Shown here piece by piece: positions 1 through 7,447 of a stretch of DNA of 8,673 nt. A model generated the notes under the pieces. It worked only from the letters and a program-made list of their open reading frames with translations, did not search any database and was not told where the DNA came from. Positions within the stretch are counted from its first letter, which is position 1. Every line of letters begins with the position of its first letter. This stretch comes from Ruminococcus sp. (GTDB taxonomy: Bacteria > Bacillota > Clostridia > Oscillospirales > Ruminococcaceae). The position numbers were made by a program, and so were the translations under genes. The stretch spans positions 1 through 8,673 of the forward strand of contig DMBA01000280.1 of assembly GCA_003446315.1 (NCBI GenBank), in the 5' to 3' direction.

Positions 1-21
1 CGGAAGTTTCTCGACAGACTG

Positions 22-56
22 AGACCGGAAGCGCATTGCTTCCGGTCTTGCTTTTT
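22..56 (+). terminator. Intrinsic terminator of a convergent gene lying left of the window
   Basis: Bases 22-32 and 38-48 form a perfect 11-bp stem (AGACCGGAAGC with its complement) around a 5-base loop, followed by TTGCTTTTT. The T-tract lies on the plus-strand side only; the minus-strand transcript leaves the stem into CAGTCTGTCG, with no U-tract. The hairpin therefore fits a plus-strand transcript entering from the left, convergent with the operon. A TGA at 20-22, just before the stem, could be the stop codon of that gene, but only six codons of that frame are visible, so no CDS is called. It might also slow minus-strand polymerase leaving the kinase gene, because no other terminator for the operon is visible in 1-94. 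Confidence 0.7.
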
Positions 57-94
57 GAAAAAGGGATCGCTTAGAAACTCTTTGGAGACACTGT

Positions 95-1369
95 TTATCC
101 GTTCAGGGAGATCCGGAGTGTCACGGTCAGACCGTGTGCACCGCCGGAGCAGATCAATCCGCCGTTCATTTGCTCCATCAATTGGTCAGCGATGTACAAT
201 CCCAGACCGCTGCCTTCTTTTTCAGCCGCCTGACTGCCGCGATAGAATTTTTGTGTCAGCAGGCAAAGCTCGTCATCCGGCACACCGGTTCCGTAATCGG
301 AAAAGGACGCTTCCAGATAATCCCCCGCGATCCGGAACCGCACATCAATCTCTGTGCCGGCATATTTATAAGAATTGCTGAGAATGTTTCCGATGACCTG
401 CCCCAATCGCTGCGGATCGGTATAGATCAGGCATTCCGGAATGGGCGTTTCACGGGTCAGGGAACGGACATCCTGTTCTGCGATCAGCGCATGCAGGATG
501 GCAGAAGATTCATAGCGGCAATGCACATGCATTTCGCCGAGATCATCGAGGGTCGTCGTCAGCAGGTCATTTACGAGCACATGCATCTGCTCTGCTTTTT
601 GCCCGATCTCCGCGATTTTTCCCAGCATATAAGCATCCTTTGATTTCACACTCAGCAATTCGCAAAGCAGTTTGATGCCGGTCAGCGGCGTTTTCAGATC
701 ATGACTCAAAGAAGCCACCAATTCTTTTTCCCGCTGTTTCAAAGCGCGTTCCCGCTGATGGGATGCATTGAGTTCTTCCCGCATGATATCGAAGCTCTCC
801 GTGAAAATGCCGAACATATTATCCTTTTCCCGCAGCAATGGCTCATCGAATCTGCCCCCGGCAATGCTGCCGGCGAACGCTTTCATCCGGCGAAACGGCA
901 AAATGATCTTTCTTTGCACATATATACCGAAGCACGCAGCGATCAGTACAAAAAACAGAATGCTGAAAGAATAGATCAAAAACAAGCGGTTTCGTTTTTT
1001 CTGGTAAATCTCGTTGACGGTATTCTGAAGCGCGACTGTGCCGAAAAACCGCGTGCGATCGGCTGCCGGTATGCAAAGTGCACCGTTCCGGACGGCATCC
1101 CGCAGATGCAGATAGTCTTCTGTTTCGGCATCCGGAGAGGCATAAAGCAGGCTGCCGTCTGCATCGTAGAACAGGAATGGCTCGCCGAATTGTGTTTCAC
1201 GCAGCTTTTCCGGATGATCGGGGTTTTCTTTTACCGTTTCCACTATATCATTGATGATGATGACCTGCGCACGGCTGTCCCGGTCATTGCCTGTCAGCAG
1301 ATAGCAGATGCACAGTCCAAGCGCCGTCACCAGCGTGAAAACGGTCAGCAAAATGGCGTATTGTTTCAT
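95..1369 (-). CDS. Membrane sensor histidine kinase of the operon's two-component system
   Basis: The 424-residue protein is a complete sensor kinase that would autophosphorylate on histidine and pass the phosphate to the regulator encoded just upstream. Two membrane spans (about residues 4-26 and 129-151) flank a roughly 100-residue extracytoplasmic sensor region containing FLFYDADGSLLYASP, which resembles PAS/Cache-like sensor folds. A HAMP-like linker follows (about 152-200). The H-box is SLSHDLKTPLTG with H223. The N-box is NILSNSYKYA (328-337), then come DYGTGV (358-363), KFYRG (374-378) and GSGLGLYI (386-393), so the ATPase domain looks intact. The frame is open up to 1525, but that extension is read from the 3' end of the regulator gene. 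The ATG at 1369 lies 7 bp after the regulator stop and has GAGGA 11 bases upstream, so it is preferred. The kinase is VanS/VncS-like in general form; its signal is unknown. The long sensor loop argues against a BceS-type intramembrane-sensing kinase. Confidence 0.93.
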   Translation of the reverse strand: MKQYAILLTVFTLVTALGLCICYLLTGNDRDSRAQVIIINDIVETVKENPDHPEKLRETQFGEPFLFYDADGSLLYASPDAETEDYLHLRDAVRNGALCIPAADRTRFFGTVALQNTVNEIYQKKRNRLFLIYSFSILFFVLIAACFGIYVQRKIILPFRRMKAFAGSIAGGRFDEPLLREKDNMFGIFTESFDIMREELNASHQRERALKQREKELVASLSHDLKTPLTGIKLLCELLSVKSKDAYMLGKIAEIGQKAEQMHVLVNDLLTTTLDDLGEMHVHCRYESSAILHALIAEQDVRSLTRETPIPECLIYTDPQRLGQVIGNILSNSYKYAGTEIDVRFRIAGDYLEASFSDYGTGVPDDELCLLTQKFYRGSQAAEKEGSGLGLYIADQLMEQMNGGLICSGGAHGLTVTLRISLNG

Positions 1370-1376
1370 TGCCGTG

Positions 1377-2120
1377 TCAATCCTCACAGTTTTCCATGAT
1401 ATAACCGACACCCCAGACCGTTCGGATGATCTCCGGCGCATTGGGGTCTTTTTCGATTTTTTCCCGCAGATGACGGATATGGACGGAGATCGTGCCTTCA
1501 CCGATATAATCATCAGCCCATACATTTTTCATAAAGGCATCTTTTGTGATGACGGTTCCGCGGTTTTCGAGCAGATAAAGCAGCAGTTTATATTCCATTG
1601 TTTTCAGCGCGATCAGACTGTCGTTTTTGCGCAGTTTCCGCAGTTTCATATCCAAAGAAAGACCATCGGAAATGCGGATCTGACCGTTCCGGATCAGCGC
1701 TTCCGGTTTATCAGAAAAAGCGCCGGCGGAGACTGCTTTTGCGGTCTCCGCTGCTTTTTCATATCGGTTCAGGATCGCCCGGACTTTTGCAAGCAGGATG
1801 CTCAGGGTATAAGGCTTTGTGATATAGTCATCGCCGCCGATGTGCAGCGCCATGAGAATGTCATCATCCGAGGTGCGGGCGCTGATAAACAGGATCGGCA
1901 TATCATATTCCGCACGGATCTGCTTGCAGAGTGCAAATCCGGAGTGCTCTCCCAGATTGATATCCAGCAGCAGCAGCGAAACCTGATGTTCTGCCAAAAA
2001 CTGCACGGCTGCATCATAGCTTGTGACGTATGCGGTTTTGATATCGAACATATTGAAATATTCCGCAGTGGTTTCTGCGATTGTCCGGTCATCGTCTATC
2101 ATCAGACACTGATATTTCAT
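1377..2120 (-). CDS. OmpR-family response regulator
   Basis: A 247-residue DNA-binding regulator, the expected partner of the adjacent kinase. The N-terminal receiver domain has the acidic pair D9/D10, phosphoacceptor D53 (in LLLLDINLGEHSG), S80 and K102 (in ITKPY), so all key residues are present. The C-terminal winged helix (about 145-247) carries LKTMEYKLLLYLLENRG, the recognition region TISVHIRHLREKIE and the closing hairpin IRTVWGVGY, typical of the Trans_reg_C family (OmpR/PhoB/VanR/VncR). The ATG at 2120 has a strong AAAGGAG site 7 bases upstream and lies 18 bp after the hydrolase stop. The likely target is the operon's own control region, where 11-bp-phased direct repeats lie at 7403-7432. 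That link is an inference. Confidence 0.95.
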   Translation of the reverse strand: MKYQCLMIDDDRTIAETTAEYFNMFDIKTAYVTSYDAAVQFLAEHQVSLLLLDINLGEHSGFALCKQIRAEYDMPILFISARTSDDDILMALHIGGDDYITKPYTLSILLAKVRAILNRYEKAAETAKAVSAGAFSDKPEALIRNGQIRISDGLSLDMKLRKLRKNDSLIALKTMEYKLLLYLLENRGTVITKDAFMKNVWADDYIGEGTISVHIRHLREKIEKDPNAPEIIRTVWGVGYIMENCED

Positions 2121-2127
2121 CCTGCTT

Positions 2128-2134
2128 CTCCTTT
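2128..2134 (-). promoter_or_regulatory. Ribosome binding site of the response regulator
   Basis: AAAGGAG on the minus strand lies 7 bases before the ATG at 2120, inside the 18-bp gap after the hydrolase stop codon. It fixes the regulator start. Confidence 0.8.
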
Positions 2135-2138
2135 TTTG

Positions 2139-4031
2139 TTACGATGTGATCTCAATGCTGCTGCCGGTTTCGCCGAGGAAGACAATATGTCCGCCGGACG
2201 GCAGCGGGATATGATCGGCGCAATCCAGCATGAAGCTGGAATAAATGGGTTTGTCATAGCGGTCGTAGACATAAACGGCAGATTTTTCCGGCAGATCCAG
2301 CGTGATGGTCTTGTTAGCCATGTCATCCCCGATGCGATACCAGCCAGCCTGCTGTGTGTGCAGCGGAACGGTGCGGACAGCACCGGTGAGAACCGGAAAA
2401 TCTTTTTCAGCCAGATAAGCCGTTCCGGATGACATTTGGAGCAGCTCACCGTCATCGGTTTGCACGATGGAAAGATCTGTGAGATCTCTGCCGCTGTTGC
2501 CGGGGATTTGCAGCGCATGAACGGCATGCGTTTCGTCCGTGATCCTGCAAGAAGAAACATATCCGTCCGTGACAAACAATTTCTGGCTTGGCAGCAGATA
2601 ATAACAGCTTGCCGCCAGTTCGTTATACAGATAGTAACGGCTGCCGTTTCGTTCATCCCATGCTTTTTGTGCAGCGGCATCCACCGGTGTCTCATCGAGC
2701 CGCTGCAAACCATATTCTGCCATTTGCAGGCTGCCGAGCTGTTCGATCTGATTGAGCGCATCTTTGCAGATATAGTCCTTGCCGTTTCGCTGACGGAACG
2801 AGACAACTTCCTGATTCGGGTCTTCCGAGGCGTTGCCGGAAGGCACTCTGCCTTGCATACGCACAAAGGTATCTTCAGTTGTATAGAGATAATGCGTGAT
2901 GGACTGGATCTCATTTGTCAGGCACTGCACCTGCATATATGCCATATCAGGGAAAGTCACACGATATACATCGCTGCCGCCGCCGTATAAGCCTTCATAT
3001 TTCTGATAAGATTTCGGGATGGTGCTGAGTGTTTTCTTGCAGGCAGGGTCTTTGTGTGTGATCGTGATGCCCTGTTCTTCGAGTGCAATGTCCATGAGTG
3101 CTTCTGCCATTGCAAGATTCATGGAGCTGCTGCCGGTATTGGAAAGCACGGAAACACTGATCTTATGATCCGGTGCGACAAGCAGCTCCGCATGTTCGTT
3201 CGCCACATCGCCGCCTTTGCTGAGCAATTGCACGCCCTGTGCGTCATAGTCTGCAAAGCCGACGAAATCCCAGCCAAGCCCGTAACGGTCTTCGAAATCA
3301 TCATTTGCATAGCATTTGCGCATTTCGCGCTTGATCCGGTCGGAAAGCAATGTCTCATTTCCGGTGAAGAACTGCGTGCCGAATCTGCTGACTTCTTCTG
3401 CGGTTGCAAGCACGCCGCCCGAACCGATCTCCGCCCAGTATTCCGGCGTGAAGTGCACACCGGAATCGAGCTGCACATCCACATGATTCGGTTTCCGGAA
3501 AGCAGTCCAGAGCGTGCCGGTTTCGGTCAGCCCAAGCGGTTTGCAGATATGCTCTGCCAGATAATCGCTGTAATCCGTGCCGCTGACCTGTTCCACGACA
3601 AATTCCAGCAAGGTCAGACCGTCATTGCAATAGCAGGCGAAATCGCCGGGATCCGCTTTCAAGGACTGCGTTTTCAGGTAATCGAGAAAGGTATTGTGGA
3701 AATGCGTGCTTCTCTCGCCGAGCAAACCCGAACCGATACCGGATGTGCCCATCAAACCGGAGCTGTGATTCATCAGCATGCGCACGGTGATATCCCGATA
3801 GCGGGGATCTGCCATTTTGAAGTCCGGCAGATAATCTGTTACCGGTGCATCCAATTCCAGTTTTCCCTGTTCCACGAGCTGCAAGGCAGCGGTCACAACA
3901 TACATTTTGCTGACCGATCCGACCGTATAAACAGATTGCGGCTGTTGTTCCGCAAAGACATTCATGCCGTTTGATGCTGCGAGTGCCGCTGCTGCAAGAA
4001 AGGCGGCTGTTTTGATCAATTTACGTTTCAT
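2139..4031 (-). CDS. Secreted beta-lactamase/PBP4*-family serine hydrolase with extra C-terminal region
   Basis: A 630-residue exported protein of the serine beta-lactamase/D-alanyl-D-alanine peptidase-like family (PF00144 type). A Sec signal peptide covers residues 1-27 (MKRKLIK, hydrophobic Ala/Leu core, NVFA cleavage site). The catalytic motifs are S39-V-S-K42, HSSGL (89-93), Y134-C-N136 and a KTG-like K272-G-G. The region from about 331 to 630 begins with YEGLYG, resembling the start of the lipocalin-like tail of PBP4*-like proteins; the rest is not recognised, and no membrane span is visible. Oddly, only 11 residues separate the signal cleavage site from the active serine. Most relatives have some 50 or more there, forming the first strands and helix of the fold. 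A GTG at 4040 is in frame, but it lies inside the GAGGTG ribosome site, so the ATG at 4031 is preferred; this start is 10 bp after the permease stop. The substrate is unknown; a peptide, cell-wall fragment or antibiotic is possible. Confidence 0.88.
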   Translation of the reverse strand: MKRKLIKTAAFLAAAALAASNGMNVFAEQQPQSVYTVGSVSKMYVVTAALQLVEQGKLELDAPVTDYLPDFKMADPRYRDITVRMLMNHSSGLMGTSGIGSGLLGERSTHFHNTFLDYLKTQSLKADPGDFACYCNDGLTLLEFVVEQVSGTDYSDYLAEHICKPLGLTETGTLWTAFRKPNHVDVQLDSGVHFTPEYWAEIGSGGVLATAEEVSRFGTQFFTGNETLLSDRIKREMRKCYANDDFEDRYGLGWDFVGFADYDAQGVQLLSKGGDVANEHAELLVAPDHKISVSVLSNTGSSSMNLAMAEALMDIALEEQGITITHKDPACKKTLSTIPKSYQKYEGLYGGGSDVYRVTFPDMAYMQVQCLTNEIQSITHYLYTTEDTFVRMQGRVPSGNASEDPNQEVVSFRQRNGKDYICKDALNQIEQLGSLQMAEYGLQRLDETPVDAAAQKAWDERNGSRYYLYNELAASCYYLLPSQKLFVTDGYVSSCRITDETHAVHALQIPGNSGRDLTDLSIVQTDDGELLQMSSGTAYLAEKDFPVLTGAVRTVPLHTQQAGWYRIGDDMANKTITLDLPEKSAVYVYDRYDKPIYSSFMLDCADHIPLPSGGHIVFLGETGSSIEITS

Positions 4032-4037
4032 ATGATT

Positions 4038-4043
4038 CACCTC
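4038..4043 (-). promoter_or_regulatory. Ribosome binding site of the serine hydrolase, overlapping the permease stop
   Basis: GAGGTG on the minus strand lies 6 bases before the ATG at 4031 and shares bases with the permease TGA stop (4042-4044). This suggests translational coupling and rules against the in-frame GTG at 4040, which is part of the site. Confidence 0.75.
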
Positions 4044-6549
4044 ACTCTGTCATCAATTCCCGCACAGAAATGGAACGGATTTTCCGTGCACTCCAATAAG
4101 TGCCGGCGCATGCCAGCAGCAGAACGGCAGCATCTGCAAAAACGATCATGGGCAGCGAGATAATCACAGCGCCGATGAGATTGCGGAGCATACGAATGCA
4201 GATGATACTGAGCGCATTTCCGAGGATGAGTGCGATGATGACAGTCGGCAGGATGCGCAGAAAGATTTGTTCTATGAGCATTTTGGTGGTATAGCCCATG
4301 CTTTTCATAATGCCGAATGCGATCCATTGTTTTTTGACGGCTGTTTTTGTCAGAACGAAAACCGTTGCAATGACGATCAAAGCCGCCGCAAGGGTAAAGA
4401 TGAGCGAGATCGCTTTGCACGAAAGCGTGATCGAACTGTTTACGATCGTGATAAAATCAATGGTGGCATCTGCAAAATGGATCTGGAAATAGCTGCTGTT
4501 GCCGGAGATCACCTGATCGTCCACCGTGATGGCATAATCGACATGGCTCACATCATATTGCTGTATCATAGCGGCTATTTTTTGCTGTGCAGCAAGCCGG
4601 ATCCGTTCTTCCAGGGAACCATCGCCGCTGTTGGTTCCGTCCGGGCTGTCAGAAGCGGATTGTCCGTATTTTGCAAAGAGTTTTTTGACAAACGCTTCCC
4701 GATCCACATCCTGATTCAGATAGAGGTAGATATATTCATTGCGGAAGGTGGGATCCAGTCGCTGATAGCCCGCACCGGTGATGCACGCTTCTCCGGTGAC
4801 AATACCGACATAAAAACCGGTCACGACATATTCTTTTTCAACGATGCCGTTTGTGAGGTGAACGGTATCTCCGACCTGCAAGTGATACATCTTTTTCTGG
4901 ACGGCAGTGAACATGACTTCATTTTCATGCTGCGGAAACCGTCCTTCTGCGACCTGCATGTACTCCAGTTGAGAATAGTCATCGTAGATATTCGGTACGA
5001 GCTGTTCATTTTGCTCCACCAATTTCAGCGGCAGGATATCGCTGCCTGCCTGGAGCACCTTGCGGACATCCGGATCATTGTGCAGCGCGTCAGAGAGCCG
5101 GTCGATATCGGCACCCGGATTCAGCGTCAAAACCACATCGCTGAATTCAATGCCGAGGACGGAGCGCAGAAATTCCACTTCATGTGTGGCATAGTTCAGC
5201 AGCAGCGCACAGAATACGAATGTCAGAGAAGCAAGCATGATGGAAATGCCGACACCGATATTCTTTCGCACATCCTGCACGAAGCCCTTCATGGCAAGCC
5301 GCAGATGCAGATTATGTTTGGTTTTATGCAGCGGAAAATAGTTCTTTCCGTAATGATGATCGCGGATGCCCTTCCGGAGTGCCTGCACCGGCGGATACCG
5401 GTGGATCATATGCGCGCGCAGAAATGCGATCAGCAGAACGAATATGAACACAATGCAGGCGGAAAGGAGCAGCATGCCGAAATGCCAGTGCATGGTGCCG
5501 TGATGACCGGAGGTGACTTCGCTGATATGATACAGGAGCGGGATGAGTGCCGCAGCCCCCGCAGTACCGATCAGAATGCCGGCAGCGGCGAGCAGCAGAT
5601 ATTCAATCGTGAACATTGCGTTGATATCGGAGAACTGATAGCCCAGCGCTTCCAGTACACCGATGGAAACGATTTGTTCTTCAATATCCGTTGAGATCCG
5701 ATAGCGAATGACAAACAATATCGTCACCAGAATCAGCACAGACATGATAATCAGCAGATACAGGATCAATTTGACTTCTTCGGAAGCGCTTGCAACGCGG
5801 TTTTCATAGAAGATCGTGTAGCAGAGGTGAAGATCCTGATGAGAATAATCTTCACATTTTTCCAGAAATGTATCAGCAACAGCGGCTGTATCGGTGCCCG
5901 CAGCCGTATTGTAATAGATGAAGGCACAAGGTTTGTTGATTTGGCTCATCAATTTATAATCCGCATCACTGATAATGGCTTTGAAGCCGTTTGCAGCGTC
6001 CATATGCATGCCGCTTTCATAAAAGCCGATGATCTGAAACGGATAGGCTCTTCCGGCAATGATGATGGTATAGGTATCGCCTTCCCGGAAGTGAAAGCTG
6101 TCTTTCAGCATGTAGGGGAGCCAGATCGGATGCGCGATCGCAGCGATCTCCGATTCACTGAAGGGGGAGTTCAGCGGTGGCTGCTCCAGCTTCAGATTGT
6201 TCTCATGGGAAATGAAAACATGATCGACTGCAAGTTCTTTGCCGTTTTGATTCAAAAATCTGCCGTTGACGGTGAATATGCCTTCCGTGTAACCATATTG
6301 GGTCACGCCGTCCTGTTCTTCCAGAAACCGCATAAATTCCGGCTGAAACTGATTTTTCGGCATTTCGATATAGTTTTCAACGCCGTGGATCTCATTGAGT
6401 GCATTGGGAAAAATGTTCCCGATTTCCTGCATACTGCCGAGTGCCGCGCCCAGCATGCACATACAGATTGCGATCAGGAGCACGAGCAGAACCGATTCTG
6501 CTTTATGCCGGCGCAGATTGGCAAAAGAGAGACGTGTGATTTTCCACAT
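4042..6549 (-). CDS. ABC transporter permease, duplicated FtsX/MacB type
   Basis: An 835-residue membrane protein, partner of the ATPase encoded upstream. Eight hydrophobic segments are visible at about 19-40, 258-282, 313-341, 356-380, 430-454, 706-733, 762-787 and 793-818. They form two 4-span FtsX units, each with a large extracytoplasmic domain between its first and second spans (about 41-257 and 455-705). Each unit has the family's cytoplasmic motif (IGVLEALGY at 296-304, FGIMKSMGY at 745-753) and ends with a related segment (PVQALRKG near 387, SVRELMTE at the C-terminus). This class often exports or extracts lipids, lipoproteins or peptides, or confers antimicrobial resistance. The two-domain layout differs from BceB (10 spans, one large domain). 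In-frame ATGs lie at 6561, 6555 and 6549. I chose 6549 (MWKITRL...) because GGTGAT, matching the extended Shine-Dalgarno sequence, is 4 bases upstream; 6555 overlaps the ATPase stop as TGATG and is nearly as likely. Confidence 0.92.
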   Translation of the reverse strand: MWKITRLSFANLRRHKAESVLLVLLIAICMCMLGAALGSMQEIGNIFPNALNEIHGVENYIEMPKNQFQPEFMRFLEEQDGVTQYGYTEGIFTVNGRFLNQNGKELAVDHVFISHENNLKLEQPPLNSPFSESEIAAIAHPIWLPYMLKDSFHFREGDTYTIIIAGRAYPFQIIGFYESGMHMDAANGFKAIISDADYKLMSQINKPCAFIYYNTAAGTDTAAVADTFLEKCEDYSHQDLHLCYTIFYENRVASASEEVKLILYLLIIMSVLILVTILFVIRYRISTDIEEQIVSIGVLEALGYQFSDINAMFTIEYLLLAAAGILIGTAGAAALIPLLYHISEVTSGHHGTMHWHFGMLLLSACIVFIFVLLIAFLRAHMIHRYPPVQALRKGIRDHHYGKNYFPLHKTKHNLHLRLAMKGFVQDVRKNIGVGISIMLASLTFVFCALLLNYATHEVEFLRSVLGIEFSDVVLTLNPGADIDRLSDALHNDPDVRKVLQAGSDILPLKLVEQNEQLVPNIYDDYSQLEYMQVAEGRFPQHENEVMFTAVQKKMYHLQVGDTVHLTNGIVEKEYVVTGFYVGIVTGEACITGAGYQRLDPTFRNEYIYLYLNQDVDREAFVKKLFAKYGQSASDSPDGTNSGDGSLEERIRLAAQQKIAAMIQQYDVSHVDYAITVDDQVISGNSSYFQIHFADATIDFITIVNSSITLSCKAISLIFTLAAALIVIATVFVLTKTAVKKQWIAFGIMKSMGYTTKMLIEQIFLRILPTVIIALILGNALSIICIRMLRNLIGAVIISLPMIVFADAAVLLLACAGTYWSARKIRSISVRELMTE

Positions 6550-6554
6550 GTTCA

Positions 6555-7316
6555 TCACCATCCCATCTGATCGAGGAACTGCTGCAAACCATTTCTGCGG
6601 GTTTGCAGGTCATCAGAACCAAACGGCTGCATGGCATATTCACCGCTGACGGCACCATCCCGTAAATAAATGACCCTTGTGCCGCGCAGCGCAGTTTTGA
6701 GGTCATGTGTGACCATCACGATGCTCTGCCCGTTCCGGTGAATATCGGACATCACATCCAGAACCGCCTGACCGGAAGCGGAGTTCAGGCTGCCGGTCGG
6801 TTCATCGGCAAAGAGGATCTGCGGATCATTGATGATCGCACGGATAATGCCGATGCGCTGACATTCACCGCCGGAAAGCTGATTCGGAAACTTTGTCCAG
6901 AGTTCTTTTCCGATATCGAATTGTTCCAGCAGCTTTTCGATTTTTGCAGTGAGCTGCTCCGAAGGCTTCTGGATCAGCAGCGCACCGGTCAGGATATTAT
7001 CCATCACATTCATATTGTCCATGAGATAGATATTCTGGAAAACAAACCCGCAGTGATTTCGCCGGAAGACCGCCAGTTGGTCATGGGAATAGGCAGAGAT
7101 CTCCTCATTCCCGAAGAAGACTTTTCCGAGTGTCGGCATGTCCATACCGGAAAGTGCATACAGCAATGTAGATTTTCCGGAGCCGGAAGCGCCCATAATC
7201 ACGGTGAAATCGCCTTCCCGGATCTCCAGATCGAGATTCCGGATGACATGCTGCTGCATGCCGCCGTTTGAAAAACTCTTGCACAATTTTTCGGTGCGTA
7301 AAATGACAGAATCCAT
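6555..7316 (-). CDS. ABC transporter ATP-binding protein, MacB/LolD-like
   Basis: A 253-residue cytoplasmic ATPase that powers the FtsX-type permease encoded downstream. All nucleotide-binding motifs are present: Walker A GASGSGKST (42-50), Q-loop FVFQ with Q94, signature LSGGECQR (147-154), Walker B ILFADEP (167-173) and switch histidine H204 in VTHD. Its length and motif spacing fit the MacB/LolD/BceA group of ATPases that pair with FtsX-like permeases. The C-terminus has about 25 extra residues after the last strand (GSDDLQTRRNGLQQFLDQ...). It is the first gene of the operon. The ATG at 7316 has AAAGGAG 8 bases upstream, and the stop overlaps the possible permease start codons. Expression should start from P1 and/or P2 in the 220-bp region upstream. 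Confidence 0.96.
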   Translation of the reverse strand: MDSVILRTEKLCKSFSNGGMQQHVIRNLDLEIREGDFTVIMGASGSGKSTLLYALSGMDMPTLGKVFFGNEEISAYSHDQLAVFRRNHCGFVFQNIYLMDNMNVMDNILTGALLIQKPSEQLTAKIEKLLEQFDIGKELWTKFPNQLSGGECQRIGIIRAIINDPQILFADEPTGSLNSASGQAVLDVMSDIHRNGQSIVMVTHDLKTALRGTRVIYLRDGAVSGEYAMQPFGSDDLQTRRNGLQQFLDQMGW

Positions 7317-7324
7317 ATGATATA

Positions 7325-7331
7325 CTCCTTT
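7325..7331 (-). promoter_or_regulatory. Ribosome binding site of the ABC ATPase
   Basis: AAAGGAG on the minus strand lies 8 bases before the ATG at 7316. It is the strongest such site in the operon and matches its position as the first gene. Confidence 0.8.
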
Positions 7332-7366
7332 CTGGATCGCAGGCTGTCTGGATGTCTCATAAGTAT

Positions 7367-7395
7367 ATTATATACGATTCCGGAAGAAATGTCTT
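7367..7395 (-). promoter_or_regulatory. Promoter P2 of the ABC/hydrolase/two-component operon (predicted)
   Basis: On the minus strand a perfect -10 TATAAT (7372-7367) lies 17 bp after AAGACA (7395-7390), which matches only four of the six -35 consensus bases. A start near 7360 would give a leader of about 44 bases. A strong -10 with a poor -35 and phased repeats just upstream is the usual shape of an activator-dependent promoter. AT-rich sequence can produce such matches by chance, so the call is moderate. Confidence 0.5.
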
Positions 7396-7402
7396 TATGA
7401 AG

Positions 7403-7432
7403 CTCCTAACAAATTCTTATCCGTTTCTTATC
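7403..7432 (-). promoter_or_regulatory. Probable response-regulator operator: 11-bp-phased direct repeats
   Basis: On the minus strand GATAAGAA occurs exactly twice, at 7432-7425 and 7421-7414, with an 11-bp period. A third, weaker copy GTTAGGAG (5 of 8 bases) follows in phase at 7410-7403. OmpR/PhoB/VanR-type regulators bind tandem half-sites about one helical turn apart, and this block ends 7 bases upstream of the P2 -35, where an activator would sit. That the operon's own regulator binds here is an inference. Confidence 0.55.
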
Positions 7433-7447
7433 TGTTTGATCTATTTC

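Noticed and set aside
1..22. End of a plus-strand gene with TGA at 20-22
   Set aside because: Only six codons are visible. The position before a terminator is suggestive but cannot support a CDS call.
1370..1525. N-terminal extension of the histidine kinase frame up to 1525
   Set aside because: The extension is read from the end of the regulator gene in another frame and encodes a basic sequence unlike a kinase. The ATG at 1369 is directly followed by a membrane span.
4267..5694. Long plus-strand open frame (475 codons) opposite the permease gene
   Set aside because: It lies entirely antisense to a permease with clear motifs and membrane spans. Its translation is rich in His, Cys, Ile and Arg with no domain features. 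Other long plus-strand frames (1308-2432, 3054-3974, 5827-6570, 701-1399) are the same kind of shadow.
7316..7360. Possible leader ORF starting at the ATG at 7360
   Set aside because: The frame runs out of phase into the ATPase gene, has no ribosome binding site, and its ATG coincides with the predicted P2 transcription start.
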